A stretch of DNA of 48,794 nt from CAIVPM01 sp964615145 (GTDB lineage Bacteria > Bacteroidota > Bacteroidia > Chitinophagales > Chitinophagaceae), in assembly GCA_964615145.1 (NCBI GenBank), contig CAZTOP010000020.1, positions 1-48,794 on the forward strand. Reading direction: 5' to 3'. Numbering within the stretch: the first letter of the stretch is position 1; every line of letters begins with the position of its first letter. A program made the position numbers and the translations under genes. The notes below the pieces were generated by a model that did no database searches, was not told the DNA's origin, and saw only the letters and a program-made list of their open reading frames with translations. Positions 40,636-48,739 of this stretch are shown here, one piece after another.

Positions 40636-41691
40636 TTAATTAGGAATGTATTTTTCAATTTTAATAACATTCTTTAAAGCTGCTTTATCACAGTGCAATT
40701 GATCATAAAATTGACTTCTTCTAATGTTAGCCTCGTATGGGTTAAACGTTCCAACTAACTTGACATTATTTTTCATTGCAAACAATTCAATATCTTTTGA
40801 TAAATCTATAAATAGTTTGTTTCGTTTATTTAATATATTGTAACAATCTGGTTGAAAAGGGATATTTAATAAAATAACTGTAACCTTCTTGCTTTTCAAA
40901 TATTCAATCATTTTCATCAAAAGTTGAAGATCAGTAGTATTAATTTTGGGATTAGCATTTTTTGTAGTAAAAATTTCAGCATCTGCAATTGCTTTAAGAG
41001 TATCCACTTTTCTATAAGCATCTGAATAGGAAATTGAATAATCAAAGAATCGCCCAAACCCTTTAGGCACTTCATTACCAACATCGACTACTTTTTTACC
41101 ACCTCCACTCTTGATGCTTAATAATGAATTTCTAAAGTAAGCAAATGAGAATAGTGCAGTTATTTTTTTCTTAAATAGATGAAGCTTAAAATTATCGTTG
41201 GAATTTTCAATAAAATTTTTTTGTAACCAATAATCGTAATATTCGTGTATAGATTCCCATTCATCTAAACTAGAAGAATTTACAATTACTGAGCTGGTCT
41301 CTAAGTATATTTGTTTGGGTAATTTATTGCATGAATCAAGTAAGCCAACAACTGCAATCAAATCCTTGATATTAGCATGGGAAAGCGAACAATTATTGAA
41401 TTTTTTATTAGGGAAAAAGTCAGAAGAAATTTCTAATGACCTGCTTGTTCCTATTGTAACAATATCAGGGGTATATGGTAGATTTGAAATAATATTTTTT
41501 AAAGCCAACCTTTCATCAAAATTTTTTAACCTATCCAAATTATGACCTTTCAGTAAAAGTTTGGCAACTTCTGCTTCATATTTACCGTTTGTTAAAATAT
41601 TGGCTGGATCAAAATAGTAATTTGTACCTGCTATTATAAACGCATAGGGCAATATCAGTATTAATATTTTAACAATAAAAGTTTTCATCAA
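40636..41691 (-). CDS. SGNH-hydrolase-like partner of MBOAT acyltransferase
   Basis: A 351-residue protein with an N-terminal membrane anchor (TFIVKILILILPYAFIIAG). It then has VTIGTSRSLEISSDFF with candidate nucleophile S83 and, near the C-terminus, DQLHC with D330 and H333. Together these resemble the SGNH (GDSL) blocks I and V. The central part (VTVILLNIPFQPD) has the strand-loop of block III. Its start overlaps the MBOAT stop by four bases, so the two are coupled. In alginate and cellulose systems an AlgJ/AlgX/WssF-like SGNH protein works with the MBOAT protein to O-acetylate a polysaccharide in the periplasm; the same is inferred here. Confidence 0.75.
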   Translation of the reverse strand: MMKTFIVKILILILPYAFIIAGTNYYFDPANILTNGKYEAEVAKLLLKGHNLDRLKNFDERLALKNIISNLPYTPDIVTIGTSRSLEISSDFFPNKKFNNCSLSHANIKDLIAVVGLLDSCNKLPKQIYLETSSVIVNSSSLDEWESIHEYYDYWLQKNFIENSNDNFKLHLFKKKITALFSFAYFRNSLLSIKSGGGKKVVDVGNEVPKGFGRFFDYSISYSDAYRKVDTLKAIADAEIFTTKNANPKINTTDLQLLMKMIEYLKSKKVTVILLNIPFQPDCYNILNKRNKLFIDLSKDIELFAMKNNVKLVGTFNPYEANIRRSQFYDQLHCDKAALKNVIKIEKYIPN

Positions 41692-43154
41692 AATTGAAAA
41701 TAAATAAACTCAGTTTTTTTAAATACACCCAAAAATAAAAAAACAGCTATCAGTGAGTAATAGAATATCCATCTAAAAAGTTTTCCTTTTTTTACTATCC
41801 AAGAATCAAGATTTTGATTAAAAAATTTTGATTCTAAAAACATTAAACCCCAAACAAGAATGATTGCAATAAAAAAATCAAAAAAAGATTGTTTTAAATA
41901 TAAATAATGCAATCTTGCACCGTGAGTATTTTTAATAATTGCAATCACCTGATATGGTATATTTTTGAACATATCCCTTATCATATGAAAAGATTTTGTA
42001 ACAGAGCTAGCCCGAAAAAAAACAGTTGTAAAAAAAACCATGAAACAGGTAAAAATATTCCCAACTCTATTACTCATCTTAGAGGTAATAAATGTAAAAG
42101 CTTTATTACGTTTGAATAAATTGTATAAAATAACCAAGAGAGCATTACTTAAGCCCCACAATATAAAATTCCAATTTGCACCATGCCAAATACCACTTAA
42201 AACTAACACAATTAATATACTCAACCACATACCAGCATTTGGGAAAAAATTTTTTCTCACTGGCATATAAACATAATCTCTAAACCAAGTTGTTAAGGAT
42301 ATATGCCAGCCAGCCCAATATTTATTGACATTAGGTTGAAGCATTGGCGTTTTAAAATTTGTCATTAAGTCAAAGCCCATGAATTTTGCACATCCAATAG
42401 CAATATCAGTATAACCAGAAAAGTCACAATAAATTTGAAATGGGCAGGCCACATAAGAGATAATCAGAGGAATGCCTGTGTAATAACCATCGGGCATCAT
42501 GTGAACTTGATTTACAAACGCTCCTAATCTATCAGCAATTACCATCTTTTTTATAAGACCCCAAGCAATTAAAATTATTCCAGTTCTTGCGTTTTCATAA
42601 TTAAACTCTTTTTTTTGATAGAACTGCGGAATTAAATTTTGTGGCCTTTCAATTGGACCAGCAACCAATTGAGGATAAAACATTACATACAGAGCATAGA
42701 TGCCAAAATGTTTTTCAGCTTTCACTTTCCCTCGGCTTACTTCTATTGTATAACTCATTGCCTGAAGTGTGTGAAAAGAAAGTCCAATTGGTAGCATTAA
42801 GTGTAAGATTGGTAACCTACCTTCATATTGAATAGCATTAAAAAAAAAGTTGATATTTTCAGATACGAAATTGAAATATTTGAAAATAAAAAGCACTCCA
42901 ATATTTGCGAATAAACTAAAAACTAGTAATACTTTTTTCCGTTTCTCTGTCTTTTGCTGTTCAATTTTAATCCCAACAAGATAGTCAATGACAATAATAA
43001 AAGCCAATATCAATATGTATACAGGCTTAAAATACATGTAAAATACACAACTTGCTGTTAGTAGTAACAACCACCTAAACTTATGTGGCGTTAAAAAAAA
43101 CAACACTGTTACAATAGGAAAAAAAAACGCAAACTCAATTGAGTTGAAAAGCAT
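41688..43154 (-). CDS. MBOAT family O-acyltransferase (AlgI-like)
   Basis: A 488-residue polytopic enzyme. FNSIEFAFFFPIVTVLFFLT is the AlgI-type start. PQLVAGPIERPQNLIPQF, VACPFQIYCDFSGYTDIAIG, WHISLTTWFRDYVYMPVRKN and VLSGIWHGANWNFILWGLSN are the conserved blocks, with candidate catalytic H324 in IWHGANW. It moves acyl groups, usually acetyl, across the membrane onto a secreted polysaccharide or lipid. Paired with the SGNH-like gene by a 4-base overlap. Acceptor unknown; the glycan cluster at 22-35 kb is on the same chromosome stretch but not contiguous. Confidence 0.93.
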   Translation of the reverse strand: MLFNSIEFAFFFPIVTVLFFLTPHKFRWLLLLTASCVFYMYFKPVYILILAFIIVIDYLVGIKIEQQKTEKRKKVLLVFSLFANIGVLFIFKYFNFVSENINFFFNAIQYEGRLPILHLMLPIGLSFHTLQAMSYTIEVSRGKVKAEKHFGIYALYVMFYPQLVAGPIERPQNLIPQFYQKKEFNYENARTGIILIAWGLIKKMVIADRLGAFVNQVHMMPDGYYTGIPLIISYVACPFQIYCDFSGYTDIAIGCAKFMGFDLMTNFKTPMLQPNVNKYWAGWHISLTTWFRDYVYMPVRKNFFPNAGMWLSILIVLVLSGIWHGANWNFILWGLSNALLVILYNLFKRNKAFTFITSKMSNRVGNIFTCFMVFFTTVFFRASSVTKSFHMIRDMFKNIPYQVIAIIKNTHGARLHYLYLKQSFFDFFIAIILVWGLMFLESKFFNQNLDSWIVKKGKLFRWIFYYSLIAVFLFLGVFKKTEFIYFQF

Positions 43155-43190
43155 AGTTTATTATTGTATTATACTGAGTATTTAAAACAA

Positions 43191-43213
43191 AACACCCTTG
43201 ATAAGAGGGTGTT
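43191..43213 (-). terminator. Terminator after lipoamide dehydrogenase gene
   Basis: AACACCCT / AGGGTGTT, 8-bp stem and 7-base loop; in the minus sense it is followed by TTGTTTTAAA. It lies 27 bases after the lpd stop and separates lpd from the MBOAT pair. Confidence 0.8.
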
Positions 43214-43240
43214 AGGAATAGATTAAAAAATAATAAAAAA

Positions 43241-44650
43241 TTAAATATCGATTGCCTCACCATAAGCCGCAGCTGTGGCTTCTTTAAAACCTTCACTCAT
43301 AGTTGGATGAGGATGAACGGCATTTAAAATTTCATGAGCAGTTGTTTCTAATTTACGAGCTACAACTGCTTCTGCAATCATTTCTGTAACGTTTGTACCA
43401 ATCATATGACAACCTAAAAGTTCGCCATATTTTGCATCATAAATAACTTTAACGAAACCATCTGTATTTCCAGCAGCACTAGCTTTTCCACTTGCAACAA
43501 ATGGAAACTTTCCAATTTTTACTTCAAAACCCGCTGCTTTTGCAGACGCTTCGGTATAACCAACACTTGAAATTTCTGGGGTGCAATAAGTACAGCCAGG
43601 AATATTATTGTAATCTAATGGCTCGGGCAAATGGTGATATTTTTTTTCCAAGTATGCCATATGCTCTGCAGCATTAATACCCTCTTTAGCTGCAACGTGT
43701 GCCAATGCTTGTCCTGGGCTGCAATCTCCAATAGCATAGATGCTAGGAACACTTGTTTGCTGATATTTGTCCACAATAACTTTTCCTTTGTCTGTGGTAA
43801 TACCGTTTTGTTCTAAACCCAAATTTTCAATATTGCTGACAACCCCAACGGCACTTAAAACAATATCAGCCTCTAAAATTACTGTTGACCCATCCGCTTT
43901 TTTAACTAAAGCCTTTACTCCTGCTCCAGTAGTATCCAAACTTTCGACAGATGAATTAGTCAATATTTCAACACCCTGTTTTTTATATTGCTTCTCCAAC
44001 TCTTTTGAAATATCATCATCTTCAACTGGAACAATACGGGGCATAAATTCTACAATCGTAACTTTTGTTCCCATACTATTGTATACGTACGCAAACTCAA
44101 CACCGATTGCACCACTACCAACAATTATCATAGATTTAGGTTGCTGAGCTAAAACCATTGCTTCTCTGTATCCAATTACTTTCTTTCCATCTTGTTTAAG
44201 GTTAGGCAATTCCCTACTTCTTCCCCCTGTTGCTATCACAATATATTTGCTTTCTACAATTTGTTTGCTGCCATCGGCTGCAGTTACTTCAACCTTGCCT
44301 TTACCTGCAATTTTTCCATAACCCATAATAACGTCAATTTTATTTTTACGCATTAAAAACTGAACGCCTTTACTCATTTTATCAGCAACCCCTCTGCTAC
44401 GTTTTACAACAGCATTAAAATCTGCCTGCACACCAGACACAGATATTCCATAATCTGCTGCATGCTTCATATATTCATACACTTGAGCACTTTTAAGCAA
44501 AGCCTTAGTGGGAATACAACCCCAATTTAAGCAAATGCCACCAAGGCTTTCTTTTTCTATAATTGCAACTTTAAAACCAAGTTGCGAAGCACGAATTGCA
44601 GCCGGATAACCTCCAGGACCACTACCAATAACTATTAAGTCGTATGCCAT
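43241..44650 (-). CDS. lpdA: Dihydrolipoyl dehydrogenase
   Basis: A 469-residue flavoprotein, the E3 component that reoxidises dihydrolipoamide in 2-oxoacid dehydrogenase and glycine cleavage complexes. FAD-binding DLIVIGSGPGGYPAAI, redox disulfide GGICLNWGCIPTKAL (C40 and C45), NAD-binding MIIVGSGAIGVEFAYVYNSM, second FAD motif SIYAIGDC and the C-terminal active-site HPHPTMSEGFKEA are all present. Length is normal. Monocistronic; other complex subunits are not nearby. A TATACTTTCGC promoter-like string lies about 35 bases upstream. Confidence 0.97.
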   Translation of the reverse strand: MAYDLIVIGSGPGGYPAAIRASQLGFKVAIIEKESLGGICLNWGCIPTKALLKSAQVYEYMKHAADYGISVSGVQADFNAVVKRSRGVADKMSKGVQFLMRKNKIDVIMGYGKIAGKGKVEVTAADGSKQIVESKYIVIATGGRSRELPNLKQDGKKVIGYREAMVLAQQPKSMIIVGSGAIGVEFAYVYNSMGTKVTIVEFMPRIVPVEDDDISKELEKQYKKQGVEILTNSSVESLDTTGAGVKALVKKADGSTVILEADIVLSAVGVVSNIENLGLEQNGITTDKGKVIVDKYQQTSVPSIYAIGDCSPGQALAHVAAKEGINAAEHMAYLEKKYHHLPEPLDYNNIPGCTYCTPEISSVGYTEASAKAAGFEVKIGKFPFVASGKASAAGNTDGFVKVIYDAKYGELLGCHMIGTNVTEMIAEAVVARKLETTAHEILNAVHPHPTMSEGFKEATAAAYGEAIDI

Positions 44651-44781
44651 TGTTTATAATTATAATTTTTATTAAAACGATTTAACTTCCGCGAAAGTAT
44701 AAGCAAAGAGCCAAATAGAAAAACCAAGTTTTTAATTTAGAAAGATGCTTTTATATTTTTTTGTGAACTTGCTTTAATCTT

Positions 44782-45303
44782 TTATTGAATAATAATTTCA
44801 TCAATACCATCTTGCTCTTTCCAATAAACTTTTACCTTTTCATTAGAAAATGTATCGATTGTTTTACCACAATAGTCTGGTTGAATTGGAAATTCTCTGC
44901 TCAATCTTCTGTTAATCAAAACACACAATTCAACACTTGACGGTCTTCCAAAATCGACTAATGCATCCATTGCTGCCCTTATTGTTCTGCCAGTGAATAA
45001 TACATCATCAACAATTACAATTTTTTTGTTTTCAATAGAAAAAGAAATATCAGTTTTATTAGGCAAATGAATAGAATTTCTAATATCATCTCGATAAAAA
45101 GTAATATCTAATTTTCCGTAAATTATTTTTTGTTGAAGATTCATTTTTAATAAATAATCCACTATCCTATCGCTAAAAAAAATACCTCTCGGCTGAATAC
45201 CAATTATTATAATTTCAGAATCATTGTTTGACGCTTCAAGAATTTGATAACAAAGTCTATTGATTGTTAATTGAATATCGCTTGATGATAATAGTATTTT
45301 CAA
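44782..45303 (-). CDS. pyrR: PyrR-type uracil phosphoribosyltransferase / regulator
   Basis: A 173-residue type I phosphoribosyltransferase. Its PRPP loop is KIVIVDDVLFTGRTIRAAMD near 95-110. IIIGIQPRGIFFSDRI and ELCVLINRRLSREFPIQPDY are the PyrR-specific blocks. In Bacillus PyrR binds pyr mRNA to attenuate transcription and also has weak UPRT activity. Here no pyr gene is adjacent and I see no attenuator, so only the enzymatic role can be suggested. It stands alone between lpdA and the divergent sigma factor gene. Confidence 0.9.
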   Translation of the reverse strand: MKILLSSSDIQLTINRLCYQILEASNNDSEIIIIGIQPRGIFFSDRIVDYLLKMNLQQKIIYGKLDITFYRDDIRNSIHLPNKTDISFSIENKKIVIVDDVLFTGRTIRAAMDALVDFGRPSSVELCVLINRRLSREFPIQPDYCGKTIDTFSNEKVKVYWKEQDGIDEIIIQ

Positions 45304-45351
45304 TGCAATTTTTTTTTACAAATTAACATCTTTTTTCAAACTATAAATAAC

Positions 45352-45359
45352 TACTTTTG
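45352..45359 (+). promoter_or_regulatory. Putative -7 box (TACTTTTG) of ECF sigma factor gene
   Basis: TACTTTTG lies 63 bases before the TTG start at 45423 in the 119-base divergent gap with pyrR. Confidence 0.35.
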
Positions 45360-45422
45360 AAATAGTTTTCTAACGAAGCAACCTTTTTTGAACTTAATAC
45401 GTTATTATATAAAACCTAGCAA

Positions 45423-45998
45423 TTGATTAACAACAATGAGTTACATATCATAATTCAAGGTTGTATAAACCAAAACCGCAATAGCCAACAAAATTTTTAT
45501 GAAATTTTTTATGGTTATTCTGCGGCTATTTGTATGCGTTACACCACTTTAAAGGAAGAAATGTATGAAATTGTAAATGAGGGTTTTTATAAAGTTTATA
45601 AAGAAATAAAAAAATTTGAAGCACCATTAAATGAAAATTTGGAGTTGTCACTTAAAGCTTGGTTAAAAAGAATAATGATTAATACAAGTATTGATTATTA
45701 CAGAAAGTATCACAAAAATGAGCCTAACTTTTCAGATGTGGATAGTGAAATAGAAACGCAAGTTTACCAAACTACTACTCCAATTGAAAAATTAACTTAT
45801 GACGAAGTTTTAAAACTGATAAACCAACTTAGTCCAATGTATAAACTAGTTTTTAACTTACATATAATAGATGGGTTGAGCCACGAGGAAATATCAAAGA
45901 AACTAAACATTTCTGTTGGCACATCAAAATCTAACTTATCGAAAGCAAGATATAATATCATTAAATTAATGGAAAATAAATATCAAGTTACAATATGA
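45423..45998 (+). CDS. ECF-type RNA polymerase sigma factor
   Basis: A 191-residue group 4 sigma factor. Region 2 (about 15-85) has FYEIFYGYSAAICMRYTTLK, then SLKAWLKRIMINTSIDYYRK. Region 4 (about 130-185) has YDEVLKLINQLSPMYKLVFN and DGLSHEEISKKLNISVGTSK, the helix-turn-helix that reads the -35 element. The start must be TTG at 45423: an in-frame TAG lies at 45417-45419 and no ATG is in frame before residue 36, inside the conserved domain. Its stop overlaps the next start as ATGA, so the two are coupled. Expected to be held by the next gene's product. Confidence 0.92.
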   Translation: MINNNELHIIIQGCINQNRNSQQNFYEIFYGYSAAICMRYTTLKEEMYEIVNEGFYKVYKEIKKFEAPLNENLELSLKAWLKRIMINTSIDYYRKYHKNEPNFSDVDSEIETQVYQTTTPIEKLTYDEVLKLINQLSPMYKLVFNLHIIDGLSHEEISKKLNISVGTSKSNLSKARYNIIKLMENKYQVTI

Positions 45999-47401
45999 AC
46001 CAACTAAACAATATGGAAAATTTTGATTCGTTATTCAGCAATGCCGCTGCTGAATATGAATTAGCTTTTGACCAAAATGCTTGGCACCTAATGCAACAAA
46101 AACTTGACACAGCCAACACAAAAAAAAGATTTGGGTTTTGGTGGTGGTTATTCACCATTGGTTTTTTGTCTCTTATAATTTCATTTTTTACTACTAATAT
46201 CTTTCATTATACTTTACCGAAAACACCAATAAAAAAACAAATAATAACATCACAAAATATTACAGATGAAAACACAAAAAAACCAGATAATAAAAAAAAT
46301 GATGATGTAAAGAACATTGATGATAACATTTCAAAAAACAACTTTAATCAAAAAGAAAATATTTCAACTACTAAACAGGAAAATTTTACATCAATACATC
46401 GAGAAATTAGTTTAAAAAATCAAGATAATAAAACAACTAAACTTTCATCAAAACAAATAAAACAAAATTCAAAAAATATTGACATTGCAACTAAAATAAA
46501 CGACTTTAATAGCGATATTACTAACACTAATAAAATAAATAAATCTTCATCTATAATTAACTCAAAAACAAGTAAAAATAATATTGATGATGAAGTGAGC
46601 AAAATAATGAATGATCAAAATAGTTCAACACCCCATTTATACACCCCTTCAATAACATACTTACACAATCGCTATATCAGCAATTTTAAACAATTGGAAT
46701 CTGAAAATATTATTATAGCAAAAAAAAGAGAAGAAGAGCATAAAAAGCTGGTTGAAGAAGAAAACAAGCCAATGTTTATACATAGAATTCCATACAACCA
46801 ACCAACCAATAGATGGTTTTTAAATACAAGTTTAGCAAATAATATTCCTTATGTAAGCAATCCTCAAATCAAAAATAGTTCTATCCAATTTCAGTTTGGT
46901 ATAGGATATAATATTTCAAAAAATACAAGCATACAAACTGGAGTATCTTTTGGAATTAGAAATTTTGATATGCGTAAAGATCAATTCTCTTATAAAGGCC
47001 CTGGTGCATTTGAAAAAAATATTAGAAACATTAATGCAGACATATCACTTATTGAAATACCAATTACTCTTAAGTACCAACTTTCATCAAATGAAAATTT
47101 TGCTTGGTTTGGAACATTTGGAATATCAAGTTTGTTTTTTACTAAAGAAAATTATTTGCTTACAATCGACGATGGTTCAACAATACAATACCTACCTCAA
47201 AATTTCAGCAATACAAAATCCATTTTATCTATGCTTAATTTATCAATTGGCTATCAATTTCCTGTTAGTCGAAATACTTCAATATGTGCAGAACCATACA
47301 TACAATTACCTTTCAAATCTATAGGTGAAGGTGGTTCTAAAATATCATCTATTGGAATACAACTTGGAGCAAAATATCAGTTTACAAAAAAGAAAAAATA
47401 A
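45995..47401 (+). CDS. Putative anti-sigma / outer-membrane beta-barrel fusion protein
   Basis: A 468-residue protein. Residues 1-45 (FDSLFSNAAAEYELAFDQNA, WHLMQQKLD) look like the short cytosolic anti-sigma-type helices found behind ECF genes in Bacteroidota. One membrane helix (FGFWWWLFTIGFLSLIISFF) follows at about 46-66, then a long Asn/Lys/Ser-rich linker to about 260. The C-terminal part (IQFQFGIGYNISKNTSIQTG, LSIGYQFPVSRNTSICAEPY, GIQLGAKYQF) is an alternating-strand beta-barrel of the outer-membrane type. If so, one chain spans both membranes and could pass an outer-membrane signal to the sigma factor. An in-frame ATG at 46013 is an alternative start. Role inferred from context and topology. 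Confidence 0.75.
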   Translation: MNQLNNMENFDSLFSNAAAEYELAFDQNAWHLMQQKLDTANTKKRFGFWWWLFTIGFLSLIISFFTTNIFHYTLPKTPIKKQIITSQNITDENTKKPDNKKNDDVKNIDDNISKNNFNQKENISTTKQENFTSIHREISLKNQDNKTTKLSSKQIKQNSKNIDIATKINDFNSDITNTNKINKSSSIINSKTSKNNIDDEVSKIMNDQNSSTPHLYTPSITYLHNRYISNFKQLESENIIIAKKREEEHKKLVEEENKPMFIHRIPYNQPTNRWFLNTSLANNIPYVSNPQIKNSSIQFQFGIGYNISKNTSIQTGVSFGIRNFDMRKDQFSYKGPGAFEKNIRNINADISLIEIPITLKYQLSSNENFAWFGTFGISSLFFTKENYLLTIDDGSTIQYLPQNFSNTKSILSMLNLSIGYQFPVSRNTSICAEPYIQLPFKSIGEGGSKISSIGIQLGAKYQFTKKKK

Positions 47402-47410
47402 TTTTTTTAT

Positions 47411-47442
47411 AAAAAAAGTCAAGAGTTTTTCTTGACTTTTTT
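47411..47442 (+). terminator. Intrinsic terminator after sigma/beta-barrel operon
   Basis: AAAAAAGTCAAG / CTTGACTTTTTT, 12-bp arms and a 7-base loop, 10 bases after the stop. Confidence 0.9.
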
Positions 47443-47500
47443 ATTTATCACCTTCCTAAACTATCTTGCATAGTAAATAATTAAAATCTTTAGAAACATC

Positions 47501-48739
47501 ATGACTTCTTTCGCTATAACCTGCCCAAATTGTAATCACATTTTTGAACCAACAGATGCAATAAGAGACGAAATTGAAAAAGATTTACGCAATAAAGCAA
47601 ATGAATGGAAAAAGAAAAAAGACGACGAGTTTAGATTAAAAGAAAACCAATTTCAACTTCAATTACAGGCTAAAGAAAATGAAATTATTTTAAGAATTGA
47701 ACAAGAAAAAAATTTAATACAAGAATCTTTAAAAAAAGCAATTACATCAGATTTTGAAAATACAATAAAAGCATTAAAAGAAGCAGAGGCTGAAAAAGAT
47801 GAAAAGCTGAAGGAAGCAAGAAAAAAAGAAGCAGAATATTTGTCTAAAGAACGTGAACTAAAAAATAGAGAAGAAGAATTAGAAATAGCTATACAAAAAA
47901 AGTTATTAGAAGAAAGAGAGAAGATGCAGTTAGACCTTAGAAAAAATGAGGACCAACGAATGCTACAAATGCAAATGGAATTTCAATTAAAACTTGCAGA
48001 AAAAGAAAAACAGCTAGAAGATCAAAGAAAACTTGCAGAACAAATGAAACAAAAAGCAGAGCAAGGAAGTATGCAGTTACAAGGAGAAATTCAAGAATTA
48101 TTATTGGAAGATTTACTACGTTCAACTTTTCCATTTGACAAAATTGAAGAAGTTGGCAAAGGTGTTAAAGGTGCTGATTGTATTCAAACTATTCATAACA
48201 GGCTTGGCATTGAAGCTGGAAAAATAATTTTTGAAAGCAAAAGGACAAAAGATTTTTCTAATGACTGGATTGAAAAATTAAAAATGAATATGAGAAATTC
48301 TGGAGCTGATATTGCTATTTTAGTAACACAAGCTCTACCTAAAGATATTGAACGCTTTGGCGAAAAAGAGGGGATTTATATTTGTACTTTTTCTGAAGTA
48401 AAAAGCGTTGCAGCCTTATTAAGAAATGCATTATTAAAAATATTCGAAATAAAGAAAAGCCAACATAATCAAGGCGATAAAATGGTGATGTTATATGATT
48501 ATTTAGTTGGCAATGAATTTGGCGAACAATGGAAAGCAATCAGAGAAGGTTTCATGAGTATGAAATTATCTATACAAAAGGAACGAGATGCAATGGAACG
48601 TATTTGGAAGTCGAGAGAAAAACAGTTGGAAAAAGTACTTTTAAATGCAACACATATAAGAGGTAGTATTGAAGGTATTGCTGGTGCCGATAGTATTAAT
48701 TTAAATATGATTGATGATGATAACTTGTTATTAGAATAA
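47501..48739 (+). CDS. DUF2130 coiled-coil protein with PD-(D/E)XK-like core
   Basis: A 412-residue protein. A small N-terminal zinc-finger-like start (ITCPNCNHIFEP) is followed by a very long charged coiled coil (about 25-205, rich in Glu, Lys, Gln and Arg). The conserved DUF2130 region follows: GADCIQTIHNRLGIEAGKII, then FESKRTKDFSNDWIEKLK and NSGADIAILVTQALP. The spaced D...ExK pattern (D in GADC, E and K in FESK) looks like a PD-(D/E)XK nuclease core (inference). A C-terminal helical tail ends in DDDNLLLE. No tested function is known to me. It stands alone, 98 bases after the previous operon, with TATCTTGCATAG upstream. Confidence 0.85.
   Translation: MTSFAITCPNCNHIFEPTDAIRDEIEKDLRNKANEWKKKKDDEFRLKENQFQLQLQAKENEIILRIEQEKNLIQESLKKAITSDFENTIKALKEAEAEKDEKLKEARKKEAEYLSKERELKNREEELEIAIQKKLLEEREKMQLDLRKNEDQRMLQMQMEFQLKLAEKEKQLEDQRKLAEQMKQKAEQGSMQLQGEIQELLLEDLLRSTFPFDKIEEVGKGVKGADCIQTIHNRLGIEAGKIIFESKRTKDFSNDWIEKLKMNMRNSGADIAILVTQALPKDIERFGEKEGIYICTFSEVKSVAALLRNALLKIFEIKKSQHNQGDKMVMLYDYLVGNEFGEQWKAIREGFMSMKLSIQKERDAMERIWKSREKQLEKVLLNATHIRGSIEGIAGADSINLNMIDDDNLLLE

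Noticed and set aside
43767..44147. Open frame of 126 codons opposite lpdA
   Set aside because: Antisense shadow of the FAD/NAD-binding region of a strongly conserved gene; low-complexity Ser/Thr/Pro translation.
44654..44665. TTATAATTATAA palindrome upstream of lpdA
   Set aside because: Pure A/T 12-mer in an A/T-rich gap; no evidence beyond symmetry.
44782..45303. PyrR as an RNA-binding attenuator of a local pyr operon
   Set aside because: No pyrimidine gene or attenuator hairpin is present on either side, so regulation cannot be claimed.
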